Source: Pseudomonas sp. Root562 (GTDB taxonomy: Bacteria > Pseudomonadota > Gammaproteobacteria > Pseudomonadales > Pseudomonadaceae). From it: DNA of 64,000 bases. A program made the translations under genes and the position numbers. The notes under the pieces were generated by a model, which saw only the letters and a list, made by a program, of their open reading frames with translations, had not been told where the DNA came from and made no database searches. Each line of letters opens with the position of its first letter. Positions within the stretch are counted from its first letter, which is position 1. The stretch covers positions 526,525 through 590,524 of the forward strand of contig NZ_LMGK01000001.1 in assembly GCF_001427125.1 (NCBI RefSeq). Direction: 5' to 3'. This document shows positions 37,185 to 46,472 of the stretch, one piece after another.

Positions 37185-37556
37185 GTGGCCAAAAAAGCCG
37201 CATCCTTCGCCGCCCTTGGTGGCCTGGTATTTTCCACCGACGCAGGTCGTCATTGCCCGGAATGCAGTAAACCGGTGGACGCCTGCATCTGCAAACAGAC
37301 CGTTATCCCGGCCGGCGACGGCATCGCTCGCGTGCGCCGCGAAAGCAAGGGCCGTGGCGGCAAGACGGTGACCACCATCACCGGCGTGCCGTTGGCTGAA
37401 GACGCGCTCAAGGAACTGGCCACGACGTTGAAAAAACGCTGCGGTACCGGCGGGGCGTTGAAAGACGGGATCATTGAAATCCAGGGCGATCATGTCGAGC
37501 TACTCTTGGCTGAACTGATCAAGCTCGGTTTCAAAGCGAAGAAGTCCGGCGGCTAG
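37185..37556 (+). CDS. Translation initiation factor Sui1/YciH family
   Basis: 123 residues from a GTG at 37185 with an AGAGGA site; an upstream in-frame ATG gives an N-terminus unlike the family. The protein starts VAKKAASFAALGGLVFST, has paired cysteines (HCPECSKPVDACICK), and carries the eIF1/Sui1 fold with the conserved GRGGKTVTTITG and TLKKRCGTGGALKDG. The eukaryotic relative guards start-codon choice; the bacterial role is less certain. It lies next to speA, as in P. aeruginosa (PA4840). Confidence 0.92.
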   Translation: MAKKAASFAALGGLVFSTDAGRHCPECSKPVDACICKQTVIPAGDGIARVRRESKGRGGKTVTTITGVPLAEDALKELATTLKKRCGTGGALKDGIIEIQGDHVELLLAELIKLGFKAKKSGG

Positions 37557-37560
37557 CAGC

Positions 37561-37638
37561 CTCTGTGAAAACCACTTGCGGCTTGATCCAGCCCTGATTG
37601 CCTTCAGGTCTGGCGTCGCCGTCATGGTTTTCACAGAG
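37561..37638. repeat. Perfect 14-bp inverted repeat ending a 78-bp element
   Basis: CTCTGTGAAAACCA at 37561-37574 and its exact complement at 37625-37638 enclose 50 bp. It lies just after the sui1 stop and may act as a terminator-like hairpin, but the long spacer and perfect ends also look like a small mobile palindromic element. Confidence 0.7.
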
Positions 37639-37775
37639 CCTGTTCTTGACCGGTTTCTAAACTCGTTGCGGTCTGCGGGGTCTACCCCCTCGTTGACGAA
37701 CCGTCATTTTCATTCTTTAGACTGCGCCGACCTGAATCCAGGCGACGCACTATGACTTCTTTATAGGGGACTTCG

Positions 37776-39689
37776 ATGTCCGTACGACGCACACGCAAAG
37801 ACGATGGCAGCCAATGGACAGTTGCGGACAGCCGCAGTGTTTACGGGATTCGCCATTGGGGGGCCGGGTATTTCGCGATCAATGACGCCGGTCGCGTCGA
37901 AGTTCGTCCGAACGGTCCGAGCAGCTCGCCCATCGACCTGTTCGAGCAAGTCGACCAACTGCGCAAGAGCGGCTTGTCGCTGCCGTTGCTGGTGCGCTTC
38001 CCCGATATCCTGCAAGACCGCGTGCGTCAGCTGACCGGCGCGTTCGACGCCAACATCGAGCGCCTGGAATACCAGAGCAAATACACGGCGCTGTACCCGA
38101 TCAAGGTCAACCAGCAGGAAGCGGTGATCGAGAACATCATCGCCACCCAGAACGTTTCCATCGGCCTGGAAGCCGGTTCCAAGCCTGAGCTGCTGGCGGT
38201 GCTGGCGCTGGCGCCGAAGGGCGGCACCATCGTCTGCAACGGCTACAAGGACCGCGAGTTCATTCGCCTGGCGTTGATGGGCCAGAAGCTCGGCCACAAC
38301 GTCTTCATCGTGATCGAGAAAGAATCCGAAGTCGGTCTGGTGATCGAAGAAGCCAACTCGCTCAAGGTCAAGCCTCAGGTCGGTCTGCGTGTGCGCCTGT
38401 CGTCCCTGGCGTCGAGCAAATGGGCCGACACCGGTGGCGAGAAGTCCAAGTTCGGTCTGTCGGCGGCCCAGCTGCTGTCGGTGGTCGAGCGCTTCCGCGC
38501 GGCTGGCCTGGACCAGGGCATTCGCCTGCTGCACTTCCACATGGGTTCGCAGATCGCCAACCTGGCGGACTACCAGCACGGTTTCAAGGAAGCAATCCGC
38601 TACTACGGCGAACTGCGCAACCTTGGTCTGCCGGTCGATCACATCGACGTCGGCGGTGGCCTGGGCGTGGACTACGACGGTACGCACTCGCGTAACGCCA
38701 GTTCGATCAACTACGACATGGACGATTACGCCGGTGTCGTGGTCGGGATGCTCAAGGAGTTCTGCGACGCGCAAAACCTGCCGCATCCGAACATCTTCTC
38801 CGAGAGCGGCCGTTCCCTGACCGCGCACCACGCCATGCTGGTGATCCAGGTGACCGACGTCGAGAAACACAACGACGACGTGCCGCAGATCGAGAACAAG
38901 GAAGCGCTGCCGGAAACCGTGCAGTGGCTGGTGGACTTGCTGGGGCCGACCGATATCGAGATGGTCACCGAAACCTACTGGCGCGCCACACACTACATGA
39001 GCGATGTCGCTGCGCAGTACGCCGATGGCAAGTTGACCCTGGCGGAAAAAGCCCTGGCCGAGCAATGCTACTTTGCCGTTTGCCGTCGCCTGCACAACTC
39101 GTTGAAGGCGCGTCAGCGTTCCCACCGTCAGGTGCTCGATGAGCTCAACGACAAGCTGGCCGACAAGTACATCTGCAACTTCTCGGTGTTCCAGAGCCTG
39201 CCGGACACCTGGGCCATCGACCAGGTCCTGCCGATCATTCCGCTGCATCGCCTCGACGAAGAGCCGCTGCGTCGCGCAGTGTTGCAGGACCTGACCTGCG
39301 ACTCGGACGGCAAGATCAACCAGTACGTCGACGAGCAGAGCATCGAAACCAGTCTGCCGGTGCACTCCCTGAACGAAGGCGAGGACTACCTGCTGGGTGT
39401 GTTCCTGGTCGGCGCCTATCAGGAAATTCTCGGCGACATGCACAACCTGTTCGGTGACACCGATTCGGTGAACATCTACCAGAACGCCGATGGCAGCGTG
39501 TACCACGCCGGTATCGAAACCCACGACACCATCGAAGACATGCTGCGCTACGTGCACTTGTCGCCGGAAGAACTGATGACTCACTACCGCGACAAGTGCG
39601 CCAGTGCCCGCATCAGTGCCAGCGAACGTACCCAGTTCCTCGATGCGTTGCGCCTGGGCCTGACCCGTTCTTCTTACCTGTCTTCCTGA
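37776..39689 (+). CDS. speA: Biosynthetic arginine decarboxylase
   Basis: 637 residues; PLP enzyme making agmatine from arginine, the first step of putrescine synthesis in Pseudomonas. The PLP lysine is expected at K110 in [11 protein letters not shown]. The motifs [11 protein letters not shown] and [15 protein letters not shown] and the dimer-interface [17 protein letters not shown] are typical of SpeA. The ATG follows an AGGGGA site. The 37639-37775 gap upstream should hold its promoter. Confidence 0.97.
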   Translation: MSVRRTRKDDGSQWTVADSRSVYGIRHWGAGYFAINDAGRVEVRPNGPSSSPIDLFEQVDQLRKSGLSLPLLVRFPDILQDRVRQLTGAFDANIERLEYQSKYTALYPIKVNQQEAVIENIIATQNVSIGLEAGSKPELLAVLALAPKGGTIVCNGYKDREFIRLALMGQKLGHNVFIVIEKESEVGLVIEEANSLKVKPQVGLRVRLSSLASSKWADTGGEKSKFGLSAAQLLSVVERFRAAGLDQGIRLLHFHMGSQIANLADYQHGFKEAIRYYGELRNLGLPVDHIDVGGGLGVDYDGTHSRNASSINYDMDDYAGVVVGMLKEFCDAQNLPHPNIFSESGRSLTAHHAMLVIQVTDVEKHNDDVPQIENKEALPETVQWLVDLLGPTDIEMVTETYWRATHYMSDVAAQYADGKLTLAEKALAEQCYFAVCRRLHNSLKARQRSHRQVLDELNDKLADKYICNFSVFQSLPDTWAIDQVLPIIPLHRLDEEPLRRAVLQDLTCDSDGKINQYVDEQSIETSLPVHSLNEGEDYLLGVFLVGAYQEILGDMHNLFGDTDSVNIYQNADGSVYHAGIETHDTIEDMLRYVHLSPEELMTHYRDKCASARISASERTQFLDALRLGLTRSSYLSS

Positions 39690-39700
39690 GGTAAGCATCA

Positions 39701-39777
39701 CGCTCATCAGGTTGTCTGAAAATTTCCCGTTCGCTACGGAAATTTCAGATGACCTGGTGCGGCGTTTCTCTTTTTTC
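39701..39777 (+). terminator. Large terminator hairpin after speA
   Basis: A stem of about 25 bp (ATCAGGTTGTCTGAAAATTT pairs with AAATTTCAGATGACCTGGT) with an 11-base loop is followed by TCTCTTTTTT. It begins 12 bp after the speA stop. The region from here to 39921 holds only the leader of the next gene. Confidence 0.85.
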
Positions 39778-39921
39778 AAGCGAAGCGGCCTACGTCCTCG
39801 GCTATCCAAGTCATTTGGTCTTCTTTTCGCGTAGGTCATTTCCTAAGTTGTACTTCACCTCTCTACTCGGCCATGGCTCTCGGCGAGAATCCCCGGCCGC
39901 CCCTCCTGTAGAGAATCGCCG

Positions 39922-41244
39922 ATGTTCGATCCAGTCAACGAACCTGACTTCCGTCTGGACGTAGCAGGTCTGTCCGACGCTTTCGAGGTCCTGGCCTTTA
40001 CCGGTAGAGAAGCCATCAGCGAGCCGTTCGTGTTCGACGTGCAATTGCTGATCGAAGACCCCGCGCTCGACCTCGCCAGCCTGTTGTACCGTTCGGCTTC
40101 CCTGCACTTCGGGCCGCAGGGCAACCGTGTCCATGGTCAATTGCAGGAACTCGTCCAACGCGACCATGGGTCAACGCTCAGACTCTGTCATGTGCGTCTC
40201 GGCCCGAGGCTGGCGTGTCTGGCGCAGCGCTTCAGCCGGCGTATTTTCAGCGCGAGGACAGTACCGCAGATTCTCGATCAAGTGCTCAGGGAGCACGGCA
40301 TTGTCGGACAGCAGCGGCGCTTCGAGCTGCAGGGTGATTACCCGCTTCGCGACTACTGCACGCAATACCGCGAATCGGACCTGCAATTCGTTCAACGATT
40401 GTGTGCCCAGCAACGGCTTCATTATCACTTTGAGCACCGGGCGCACGGGCATTGCGTGGTGTTTGCCGATGGGCAAGGGCATTTCTGCAAGGGTCAGGCG
40501 GTGGATTTCCGCCCCGAAGGCCACCCACCGGCTGTGCGCCGTTTCGAGGTGCAGCGTTGCGTGGACAGCACCGCGCAGAATGCGCAAGGTCACTCGGACC
40601 TGCCGACGCTGCGCAGTGGTCAGCTGATGCCGTTGTCCGGTCATCCGGTCCGCCAGTGGAATCATCTGTGGTTGCTCACTCACGTCGAGCATCAGGGCAG
40701 TCAGGATCCGCGGGTGCCTTACAGCAATCATGTGCGGGCGGTGCATTGGCAGGCATCGTTCGAGCCACCCCGTTGTGTGGATAAACCCCTGATGCACAGC
40801 CTGCAACGTGCATGGGTGGTGGATGTCGATGAGTCCCGGCCCGACCCTTCCCGACCGGTGGCGGTGCAGTTTGACTGGGTCTATCAAGGCGAGGGGGCAG
40901 CGCCGAGCCACTGTTGGTTACCGCTGGCGCCGGAACTGCAAGCCGTCGGCGTCGGGTCGCTGAGCGAGGGCGCGGAGGTGGTGGTGAGTTTTGTCGAAGG
41001 CGATCCGGACCAGCCGATGATTACCGGCGTCATTCACCTGCCTGCCCGTGACGACACTGGGCAGCAGGCGCAGGCATCCATCGTCGACGACGCCCTGCCG
41101 GAAGGCGTGCAGGACTGGTTGCGTTCAGGCGAGCCCTTGCTGTTGCTCTGTCTGCTGCCCGGCGGCGGTAGTTTCAATCATTGTGCGCAGACGATCTGTA
41201 CCTGTCGGACGTTGACACAACCTGGCTGGAGCGGCATCGCATGA
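39922..41244 (+). CDS. Short VgrG-type type VI spike protein
   Basis: 440 residues. It has the gp27-like domain (LSDAFEVLAFTGREAISEPF, FSRRIFSARTVPQILDQVLR, YCTQYRESDLQFVQRL) and the OB-fold gp5 part (PVAVQFDWVYQ, GAEVVVSFVEGDPDQPMITG). The long gp5 beta-helix of a normal VgrG (usually over 600 residues) is missing. After the OB fold comes a short tail with three Cys (GGGSFNHCAQTICTCR). VgrG tips carry effectors out through the type VI needle. No other type VI gene is in the window apart from the adaptor next door. The stop overlaps the DUF4123 start (ATGA). Confidence 0.85.
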   Translation: MFDPVNEPDFRLDVAGLSDAFEVLAFTGREAISEPFVFDVQLLIEDPALDLASLLYRSASLHFGPQGNRVHGQLQELVQRDHGSTLRLCHVRLGPRLACLAQRFSRRIFSARTVPQILDQVLREHGIVGQQRRFELQGDYPLRDYCTQYRESDLQFVQRLCAQQRLHYHFEHRAHGHCVVFADGQGHFCKGQAVDFRPEGHPPAVRRFEVQRCVDSTAQNAQGHSDLPTLRSGQLMPLSGHPVRQWNHLWLLTHVEHQGSQDPRVPYSNHVRAVHWQASFEPPRCVDKPLMHSLQRAWVVDVDESRPDPSRPVAVQFDWVYQGEGAAPSHCWLPLAPELQAVGVGSLSEGAEVVVSFVEGDPDQPMITGVIHLPARDDTGQQAQASIVDDALPEGVQDWLRSGEPLLLLCLLPGGGSFNHCAQTICTCRTLTQPGWSGIA

Positions 41245-42044
41245 TCGACGTGCACATGCCCGATCCGATCGCTCAATGGTTGCTCTTGGACAGATCGGGC
41301 GCACCGCAGGCGAGTTTGACGTTGCAACGCACTCTTGCCGAGGCGTCGCAGTTTTCATTGTTCGAAGGGACGGAATGGCATGCACTGAAAGATCACGGTC
41401 CGGTGTTGGTCGACCTGCGGACTTGCCCGGCACTGGCGGACACTTGCCGACACGACGCACACCAATGGCAAGGTTTGTTGCTGACCAGTGAGGCTTGCGC
41501 CACACCATTGCTCGCGCACTTGCGGCGCATGCTGACGGTCTCGTTCGGCCTGCATCATCGGGCACTGCTCAGCTACTACAACCCGCAGACCGCCAGTTAC
41601 TTCTTCGATGCCTGCGATGCCGGGGAGTTGACTCGCTGGTTGGGGCCGATCAGTCAATTGCGCTGGTTCGGCGGAACATGGGCTGACCGGGCGATTGGCA
41701 GCCAGGGTTGGCAGCAGTTGCTCAACCCGGGGCTTGCCGTGCGTCCTTTGGCGCCAGAGGAAGACCTCAGCCCCCGGCAACGGGAAAACCTGCAAACCTG
41801 TCTGCTGGAGCAGCATGCCTGGCGCTGGAGCCAGGCCACCGGCTGCGAATATTTGCGCTTGTGGTCGCATCTGCAGGAGGGGCTGGCGCTGGGCTTCAGC
41901 GAGCGGCCGGTACTCGATGGCTGGTTGTGGTTGCGCTTGCAATACCACGGGGCCGTGCCCCAACTGCCGCTGGAGGGAAACACCCAGCAGGAGCGCCTCG
42001 ATGACCTGCGTAGCCGCTGGCAGGGCGACGAGCCGCGAGCATGA
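41241..42044 (+). CDS. DUF4123 effector-adaptor protein of a VgrG module
   Basis: 267 residues. DUF4123 proteins (Tap/TEC) load a specific effector on the VgrG tip and are released before secretion. The N-terminus IAQWLLLDRSGAPQASLTLQ and the middle LTVSFGLHHRALLSYYNPQT and YFFDACDAGELTRWLGPI fit the domain. The start at 41241 overlaps the vgrG stop and the stop at 42042-42044 overlaps a further ATG (42041). An effector gene would normally follow directly; here only 17 codons do. Confidence 0.85.
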   Translation: MIDVHMPDPIAQWLLLDRSGAPQASLTLQRTLAEASQFSLFEGTEWHALKDHGPVLVDLRTCPALADTCRHDAHQWQGLLLTSEACATPLLAHLRRMLTVSFGLHHRALLSYYNPQTASYFFDACDAGELTRWLGPISQLRWFGGTWADRAIGSQGWQQLLNPGLAVRPLAPEEDLSPRQRENLQTCLLEQHAWRWSQATGCEYLRLWSHLQEGLALGFSERPVLDGWLWLRLQYHGAVPQLPLEGNTQQERLDDLRSRWQGDEPRA

Positions 42045-42094
42045 CATTCGAAGTCAAAATCGCCTGGTTGCCGAGCACAAACCCCTCTCAATGA
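42041..42094 (+). pseudogene. 17-codon remnant where the type VI effector gene would start
   Basis: An ATG overlaps the DUF4123 stop in the same ATGA manner as the preceding junction and opens a frame MTFEVKIAWLPSTNPSQ followed by a stop. It runs into the 3' end of the convergent MATE gene. Position and coupling suggest the stub of a deleted effector, but 17 codons could be chance. Confidence 0.35.
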
Positions 42095-43434
42095 GCGCGG
42101 GCGAACCAGCCGTCGTGGCGGCGCAGGCGCCAGGCAATGGCCCCGAGAGTCAGGCTGCGGAGCAACATGAACAGCAGAAAAGTTATCCACAGGCCATGGT
42201 TGCCAAACCCTTGCAGCGCCCAAGCGAATGGCACCAGCAAAGCCACGGTCAGCAGCATGCCGTTACGCATTTCACGGGCACGGGTGGCGCCGATGAACAG
42301 GCCGTCGAGCAGGTAGCTCCAGACGGCGATCAATGGCAGCGCAGCGAGGTAGGGCAGATACATGAATGCGGTATCGCGCACGCTGGCAATGTCGGTCTGC
42401 ATTGCGATGAACAGGTGCCCGGCCAACAGGAACAGCACGGCGAAACCCAGGCTCGCCAGCAACGACCAGCCGCAAGCCACCACCAGAGACCGACGCAGGG
42501 CATCGCGGTCGCGGGCACCGATGGCATGCCCGCACAGGGCTTCCACCGCGTGAGCCAGGCCATCGAGCGCGTGGGCGGTCAGCAGCAGGCCGTTGAGCAA
42601 CAGGGCGTTGGCCGCGACAGTGGCGTCGCCCAACCGCGCACCTTGTACGGTGATCAGGAAAAAAACCGATTGCAGGGCCAGGCTACGGATAAAAATGTCG
42701 CGGTTCACCGCCAGCAACGGGCGCCAGCTCTGCCACAAGCCCAGGGCCGCCCAGACAATGTGACCGGGGTAGGCGCGCAGGGCCTGGCGGGTCATCAACA
42801 GGCCGATCAGCGCGCCGGTCCATTCGGCAATCACCGAGGCCCGGGCCGCACCGACCACGCCCCATTCCAGGCCAATGACAAACCACAGGTTCAGGGCGAT
42901 ATTCACCAGGTTGGTGCTCAGGAGAATCACCAGTGGCGCCCGGGCGTTTTGCGTACCGAGGAACCAGCCGACCAGCGCATAACTGGCCAACGCTGCGGGC
43001 AGGCCGAACAACCGCGTATGGAAAAACTCGCGGGTCATCTGATCCAGCTCTGCCGACGGCTGCATGAAGTGCAGTGCCGCCCCGCTCAGCGGTACGCCCG
43101 CGACACCCAGGACAATCGCCAGCCCCATTGCGAGCAACAGCCCCTGCAACAAAATCTGCCGCAATGCCGCACCGTCCCCACGTCCGGCAGCCTGCGCGGC
43201 AAACCCGGTGGAACCCATGCGCAGAAAACCCATGGCCCAGGCCAGGAAGGTGTACAGGCTGGCGCCGACCGCAACGGCACCGAGCTGATGGGCGTGGGGC
43301 AGGTGACCGATGACGGTGCTGTCGACCAGTGCCACCAGCGGTACGGAAATATTCGAGAGAATCATCGGCGCTGCCAGCGCCCAGACCCGGCGATGGGTAG
43401 GACGGTCGCGCCAGTCGGCAATCAGCTTGGACAT
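42088..43434 (-). CDS. MATE family efflux transporter (DinF-like)
   Basis: 448 residues with about 12 membrane helices in two similar halves, starting ALAAPMILSNISVPLVALVD, the typical MATE N-terminus with VDSTVIGHL. MATE proteins export drugs or metabolites with sodium or protons; the substrate is not readable here. I chose the ATG at 43434, which has a clean AAGGAG site. Its 3' end overlaps the stub after the DUF4123 gene. Confidence 0.93.
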   Translation of the reverse strand: MSKLIADWRDRPTHRRVWALAAPMILSNISVPLVALVDSTVIGHLPHAHQLGAVAVGASLYTFLAWAMGFLRMGSTGFAAQAAGRGDGAALRQILLQGLLLAMGLAIVLGVAGVPLSGAALHFMQPSAELDQMTREFFHTRLFGLPAALASYALVGWFLGTQNARAPLVILLSTNLVNIALNLWFVIGLEWGVVGAARASVIAEWTGALIGLLMTRQALRAYPGHIVWAALGLWQSWRPLLAVNRDIFIRSLALQSVFFLITVQGARLGDATVAANALLLNGLLLTAHALDGLAHAVEALCGHAIGARDRDALRRSLVVACGWSLLASLGFAVLFLLAGHLFIAMQTDIASVRDTAFMYLPYLAALPLIAVWSYLLDGLFIGATRAREMRNGMLLTVALLVPFAWALQGFGNHGLWITFLLFMLLRSLTLGAIAWRLRRHDGWFARAH

Positions 43435-43504
43435 GCAGGCTCCTTGGAGGAGCGGGCATTGTAGCGACACATGTGCATGTGCCGCGATTCAATGTGGGAG
43501 GGCG

Positions 43505-43798
43505 TCAGTGCATGATCCAGCTAAGCAACCACAACCCCAGCATCAACCAGATGATCCCCATGATGATCGACGCATTCATGAACGCGCGGATCGCCGACCA
43601 CAGCAGCACCAGCCCGAGGATCAAGACAACGATGCTGATGATCGAGGTGTCCATGCCCAGCGCGCGGGACAAGCCGTCGACAAAATTGCTGCTGGCGCGG
43701 CTCACCAGTTGGAACAGGCCACTAAGCGCATCAACGATGAAACGGATGACGGAACCAATGGCTTGACCGAGCCATTCGAAAAAACCTTCTACCTGCAT
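43505..43798 (-). CDS. Small membrane protein of unknown function
   Basis: 97 residues from an ATG at 43798 (MQVEGFFEWLGQAIGSVIRF). The C-terminal part has two helices (IISIVVLILGLVLLW and IIMGIIWLMLGLWLLSWIMH). The N-terminal helix is amphipathic. Nothing tells its function. It lies alone on the minus strand between the MATE gene and the divergent mazG-like gene. Confidence 0.7.
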   Translation of the reverse strand: MQVEGFFEWLGQAIGSVIRFIVDALSGLFQLVSRASSNFVDGLSRALGMDTSIISIVVLILGLVLLWSAIRAFMNASIIMGIIWLMLGLWLLSWIMH

Positions 43799-43967
43799 GG
43801 AATGAGCGTCCTGATGAGTTCGAGCGTTGGGCCATTGATCGCGGTGGCGAGTTCCCCACAAGCATAGAGTGTTGTGCATGACCTGTGGAAGCGAGCCTGC
43901 TTGCCGATCTTTGTCACTTGCCTTCACCTGTGATCCCCCCGAAGCTATACGCCTTCAGGAGAGCCCG

Positions 43968-44270
43968 ATGAACCTTGTTGAATTGACCGAACGCCTGCAC
44001 GCCATCCGTGACCGCAATGACTGGCAGCCATTTCACAGCCCGAAAAACCTGGCCATGGCCGCGAGTGTCGAAATGGCCGAGCTGGTGGAAATTTTCCAGT
44101 GGCTGACCGAAGACCAGTCGCGACAGTTGCCCGCTGACAAACTGGCCCATGCCGGCCAGGAAATCGGTGACATCGTGCTTTATCTGCTATTGCTGTGCGG
44201 GGAGTTGGGGCTGGACATGAATGACGTGGTGCGCAGCAAACTGGCCGACAGCGAGCGGAGGTTCAGCTGA
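43968..44270 (+). CDS. MazG-like nucleotide pyrophosphohydrolase
   Basis: 100 residues of the MazG/RS21-C6 all-alpha NTP-PPase type. The metal-binding EExxE pattern is read as EMAELVEIFQ and later EIGDIVLYLLLL. These small enzymes hydrolyse non-standard dNTPs or dCTP. ATG with a CAGGAG site. Its stop shares one base with the cmoM start, so they are coupled. Confidence 0.9.
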   Translation: MNLVELTERLHAIRDRNDWQPFHSPKNLAMAASVEMAELVEIFQWLTEDQSRQLPADKLAHAGQEIGDIVLYLLLLCGELGLDMNDVVRSKLADSERRFS

Positions 44271-45019
44271 TGAGCGACCGTCATTTCGATCAACTGGCGA
44301 CCCGTTTCGCGGAAAAAATCTACGGCGGTGCCAAAGGCGCAATCCGTTTGGCGGTGCTGCAGGCCGATCTGGCCGAAACCCTGCCGGACCGGCCATTGCG
44401 GGTGCTGGATATCGGCGCCGGTCTGGGCCACATGTCGTTGTGGCTGGCCGAACGCGGGCATCAAGTGACGCTGGCCGAGCCCGCCGAACCGATGCTCGAA
44501 GGCGCCCGCCAGCGTTTCGCCGAAGCCGGGCAAACCGCAACGTTCATTCAGGCGCCGTGGCAGGATCTGCTGGGTCAATTGACCGAACCTTACGATCTGG
44601 TGCTGTGCCACGCGGTGCTGGAATGGCTGGCCGAGCCCCACGCGATCCTGCCGGTGTTGCATCAATTGACCAAGGCCGATGGCTGGCTTTCCCTGGCGTT
44701 CTACAATCGCGATGCGCTGATCTATCGCAACCTGCTCAAGGGCCATTTCCGCAAGATGCGCAAGAACGACATGGCCGGCGAGAAGCAGAGCCTGACCCCG
44801 CAACAACCCCTTGATCCACGGGAATTGGCGGCGCAACTTGAAGGTCTGTGGCAGGTCGAAACCCAGAGTGGAGTGCGGGTTTTCCACGATTACATGCCGG
44901 TGGAGTTCCAGGCCCGCGCCGAATTGGTGGACTTGCTGGAAATGGAGCTTGCCCACCGTCGCCACCCAAGCTTTGCCGGGCTTGGGCGTTACCTGCACTG
45001 GATCTGCCGGCCGGTCTGA
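44270..45019 (+). CDS. cmoM: tRNA 5-carboxymethoxyuridine methyltransferase
   Basis: 249 residues. The SAM motif is VLDIGAGLGHMSLWLAERGH, followed by LAEPAEPMLEGAR. The N-terminal DQLATRFAEKIYGGAKGAIR and the ALIYRNLLKGHFRKMRK segment match CmoM (formerly SmtA), which methylates cmo5U in tRNA to mcmo5U. Coupled to the mazG-like gene. Confidence 0.88.
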   Translation: MSDRHFDQLATRFAEKIYGGAKGAIRLAVLQADLAETLPDRPLRVLDIGAGLGHMSLWLAERGHQVTLAEPAEPMLEGARQRFAEAGQTATFIQAPWQDLLGQLTEPYDLVLCHAVLEWLAEPHAILPVLHQLTKADGWLSLAFYNRDALIYRNLLKGHFRKMRKNDMAGEKQSLTPQQPLDPRELAAQLEGLWQVETQSGVRVFHDYMPVEFQARAELVDLLEMELAHRRHPSFAGLGRYLHWICRPV

Positions 45020-45031
45020 TCGGAGCGCAAA

Positions 45032-45652
45032 ATGAAAACTCGTTCAGGGTTGCTGCTGTTATGTCTGGGTTTGGCTGCATGTCAGGGCAGCAATCCGTAC
45101 GTGGCGTCCTCCAAGCCCCTTCCCCCGGCGCCAGCGCAGGCGGCCAATACCTTTGATCGCAGCGCCTACCCGGCACCACCGCGTGACTATGGGCGCTATC
45201 GCAGTTGGGCCTGGCTCAACGGACAAATGCCGCCGGGCACTGCATGGGCCGATTCGGCCCAGGTTGCCGAAGCGGTCAGCAGCGCGCTTGATCAACGCGG
45301 CTTGCGCCCGTTGCATGACAACCGTCCGGCGGATTTGTTTGTCAGTGCCGACCTGCGCATGGAAACCCGTTTGCGCCAGGTTCGTGACGATTACTACGGC
45401 GGTGGCTACTACGGCGGTTATGGCGGTTACAACCGTTACGGCAATGGCTACGGCGCCTACACCGCAGTCCCGATCGTCCGCACCTATCAGGAACAGGTCG
45501 TGGTGGTGCAAGTGGATTTATACGATGCACAAAGCGGTCAAGCCGTGTGGAGTTCCAGCGCTGAAACCAGCAATCGCGGCACTCAGAGTGAGCAGGTGGA
45601 TGCCATACGCAAGGCTGTAGAAAAGGCGCTGTCGGCGTATCCTCCCAGTTAG
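45032..45652 (+). CDS. DUF4136 lipoprotein 1
   Basis: 206 residues with a lipoprotein signal ending LGLAAC (Cys17), so it should be anchored in the membrane. The DUF4136 domain follows, starting [21 protein letters not shown] Gly/Tyr-rich loop near residues 116-136 ([19 protein letters not shown]) is unusual. A second, related lipoprotein follows 45 bp downstream. Function unknown. Confidence 0.88.
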   Translation: MKTRSGLLLLCLGLAACQGSNPYVASSKPLPPAPAQAANTFDRSAYPAPPRDYGRYRSWAWLNGQMPPGTAWADSAQVAEAVSSALDQRGLRPLHDNRPADLFVSADLRMETRLRQVRDDYYGGGYYGGYGGYNRYGNGYGAYTAVPIVRTYQEQVVVVQVDLYDAQSGQAVWSSSAETSNRGTQSEQVDAIRKAVEKALSAYPPS

Positions 45653-45697
45653 ATAACAAGCCATTCGCAGGTTCATGTCTTCAACCGGAGAATCATC

Positions 45698-46255
45698 ATG
45701 TTCCGCCGTTTCGTTTTACTGGCAGTGGCCGCACTGCTCAGTGCCTGCGCGGCCAACCAGGTCAATCATGACTTCGACGCCAGCCGCGACTTTGCCGCCT
45801 ATCACAGCTGGAGCTGGAAAGAGCCCGTCTTGCAATATCGCCCCGATGATCCACGGATCAAGAGTGACCTGACCGAGCAACGCATCCGCCAGTCAGTGAC
45901 CGATCAGCTTGATCAGCGCGGGTTGCGCCCTGCTGCCACGGGTGCCAAGGCTGACTTGAATGTACAGACCTATCTGATTGTCGAAGAACGCCAGCAACAG
46001 ATAACCACCAACTACGGCGGCGGTTATGGCAACCCGTGGAGCGGCTACTGGGGCGCGCCGATGTACAACGAGACCCGGCTCGTCTCATACAAGGTCGCCA
46101 CGATTCAGATCGACCTGTTCGACGGCAGGGACGGCAAACTGGTGTGGCGCGGCAGCGACGAACAGATACTCAGCCGCACGCCCAATCCAGCCGATCGCAG
46201 CAATGCGATCCACGAAACCGTCACCCGGATACTGTCCAACTATCCACCCCGGTAA
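45698..46255 (+). CDS. DUF4136 lipoprotein 2
   Basis: 185 residues with the lipobox LLSAC (Cys17). The DUF4136 core (DFDASRDFAAYHSWSWKEP ... IQIDLFDGRDGKLVWRGSD) aligns with the upstream protein in the same order, with a shorter Gly/Tyr loop (YGGGYGNPWSGYWG). The pair probably arose by tandem duplication and may act together. Function unknown. Confidence 0.88.
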   Translation: MFRRFVLLAVAALLSACAANQVNHDFDASRDFAAYHSWSWKEPVLQYRPDDPRIKSDLTEQRIRQSVTDQLDQRGLRPAATGAKADLNVQTYLIVEERQQQITTNYGGGYGNPWSGYWGAPMYNETRLVSYKVATIQIDLFDGRDGKLVWRGSDEQILSRTPNPADRSNAIHETVTRILSNYPPR

Positions 46256-46265
46256 ACACCCCACA

Positions 46266-46371
46266 AACCCTGTAGGAGCGAGCCTGTTCGCGATAGCGGA
46301 TTGTCAGTCGACACAGAGGCTGACTGATCCAACGCCATCGCGAGCAGGCTCACGCCTACAGGGTTTTTTGT
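46266..46371. terminator. REP pair forming a terminator-like hairpin
   Basis: Two facing REP units (ACCCTGTAGGAGCGAGCCTG and its partner CGAGCAGGCTCACGCCTACA) enclose about 40 bp. The second ends in GGGTTTTTTG. It sits right after the DUF4136 pair and probably ends their message. Confidence 0.75.
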
Positions 46372-46472
46372 TGTCTTGGCTGGCGAGTTGCCAGCAGCCT
46401 CGTCAACCCTTGTCTACACTGCCTTGACCAATGGAGGTAGCGCTCGGCAACGCGCCGGCAAAGGAGTGCGCC

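Noticed and set aside
37761..39839. A 692-residue frame on the minus strand opposite speA
   Set aside because: speA is unmistakable on the plus strand; the mirror has no domain.
41695..43464. A 589-residue frame on the plus strand opposite the MATE gene
   Set aside because: Gln/His-rich mirror translation; the MATE protein has a proper start, ribosome site and helices.
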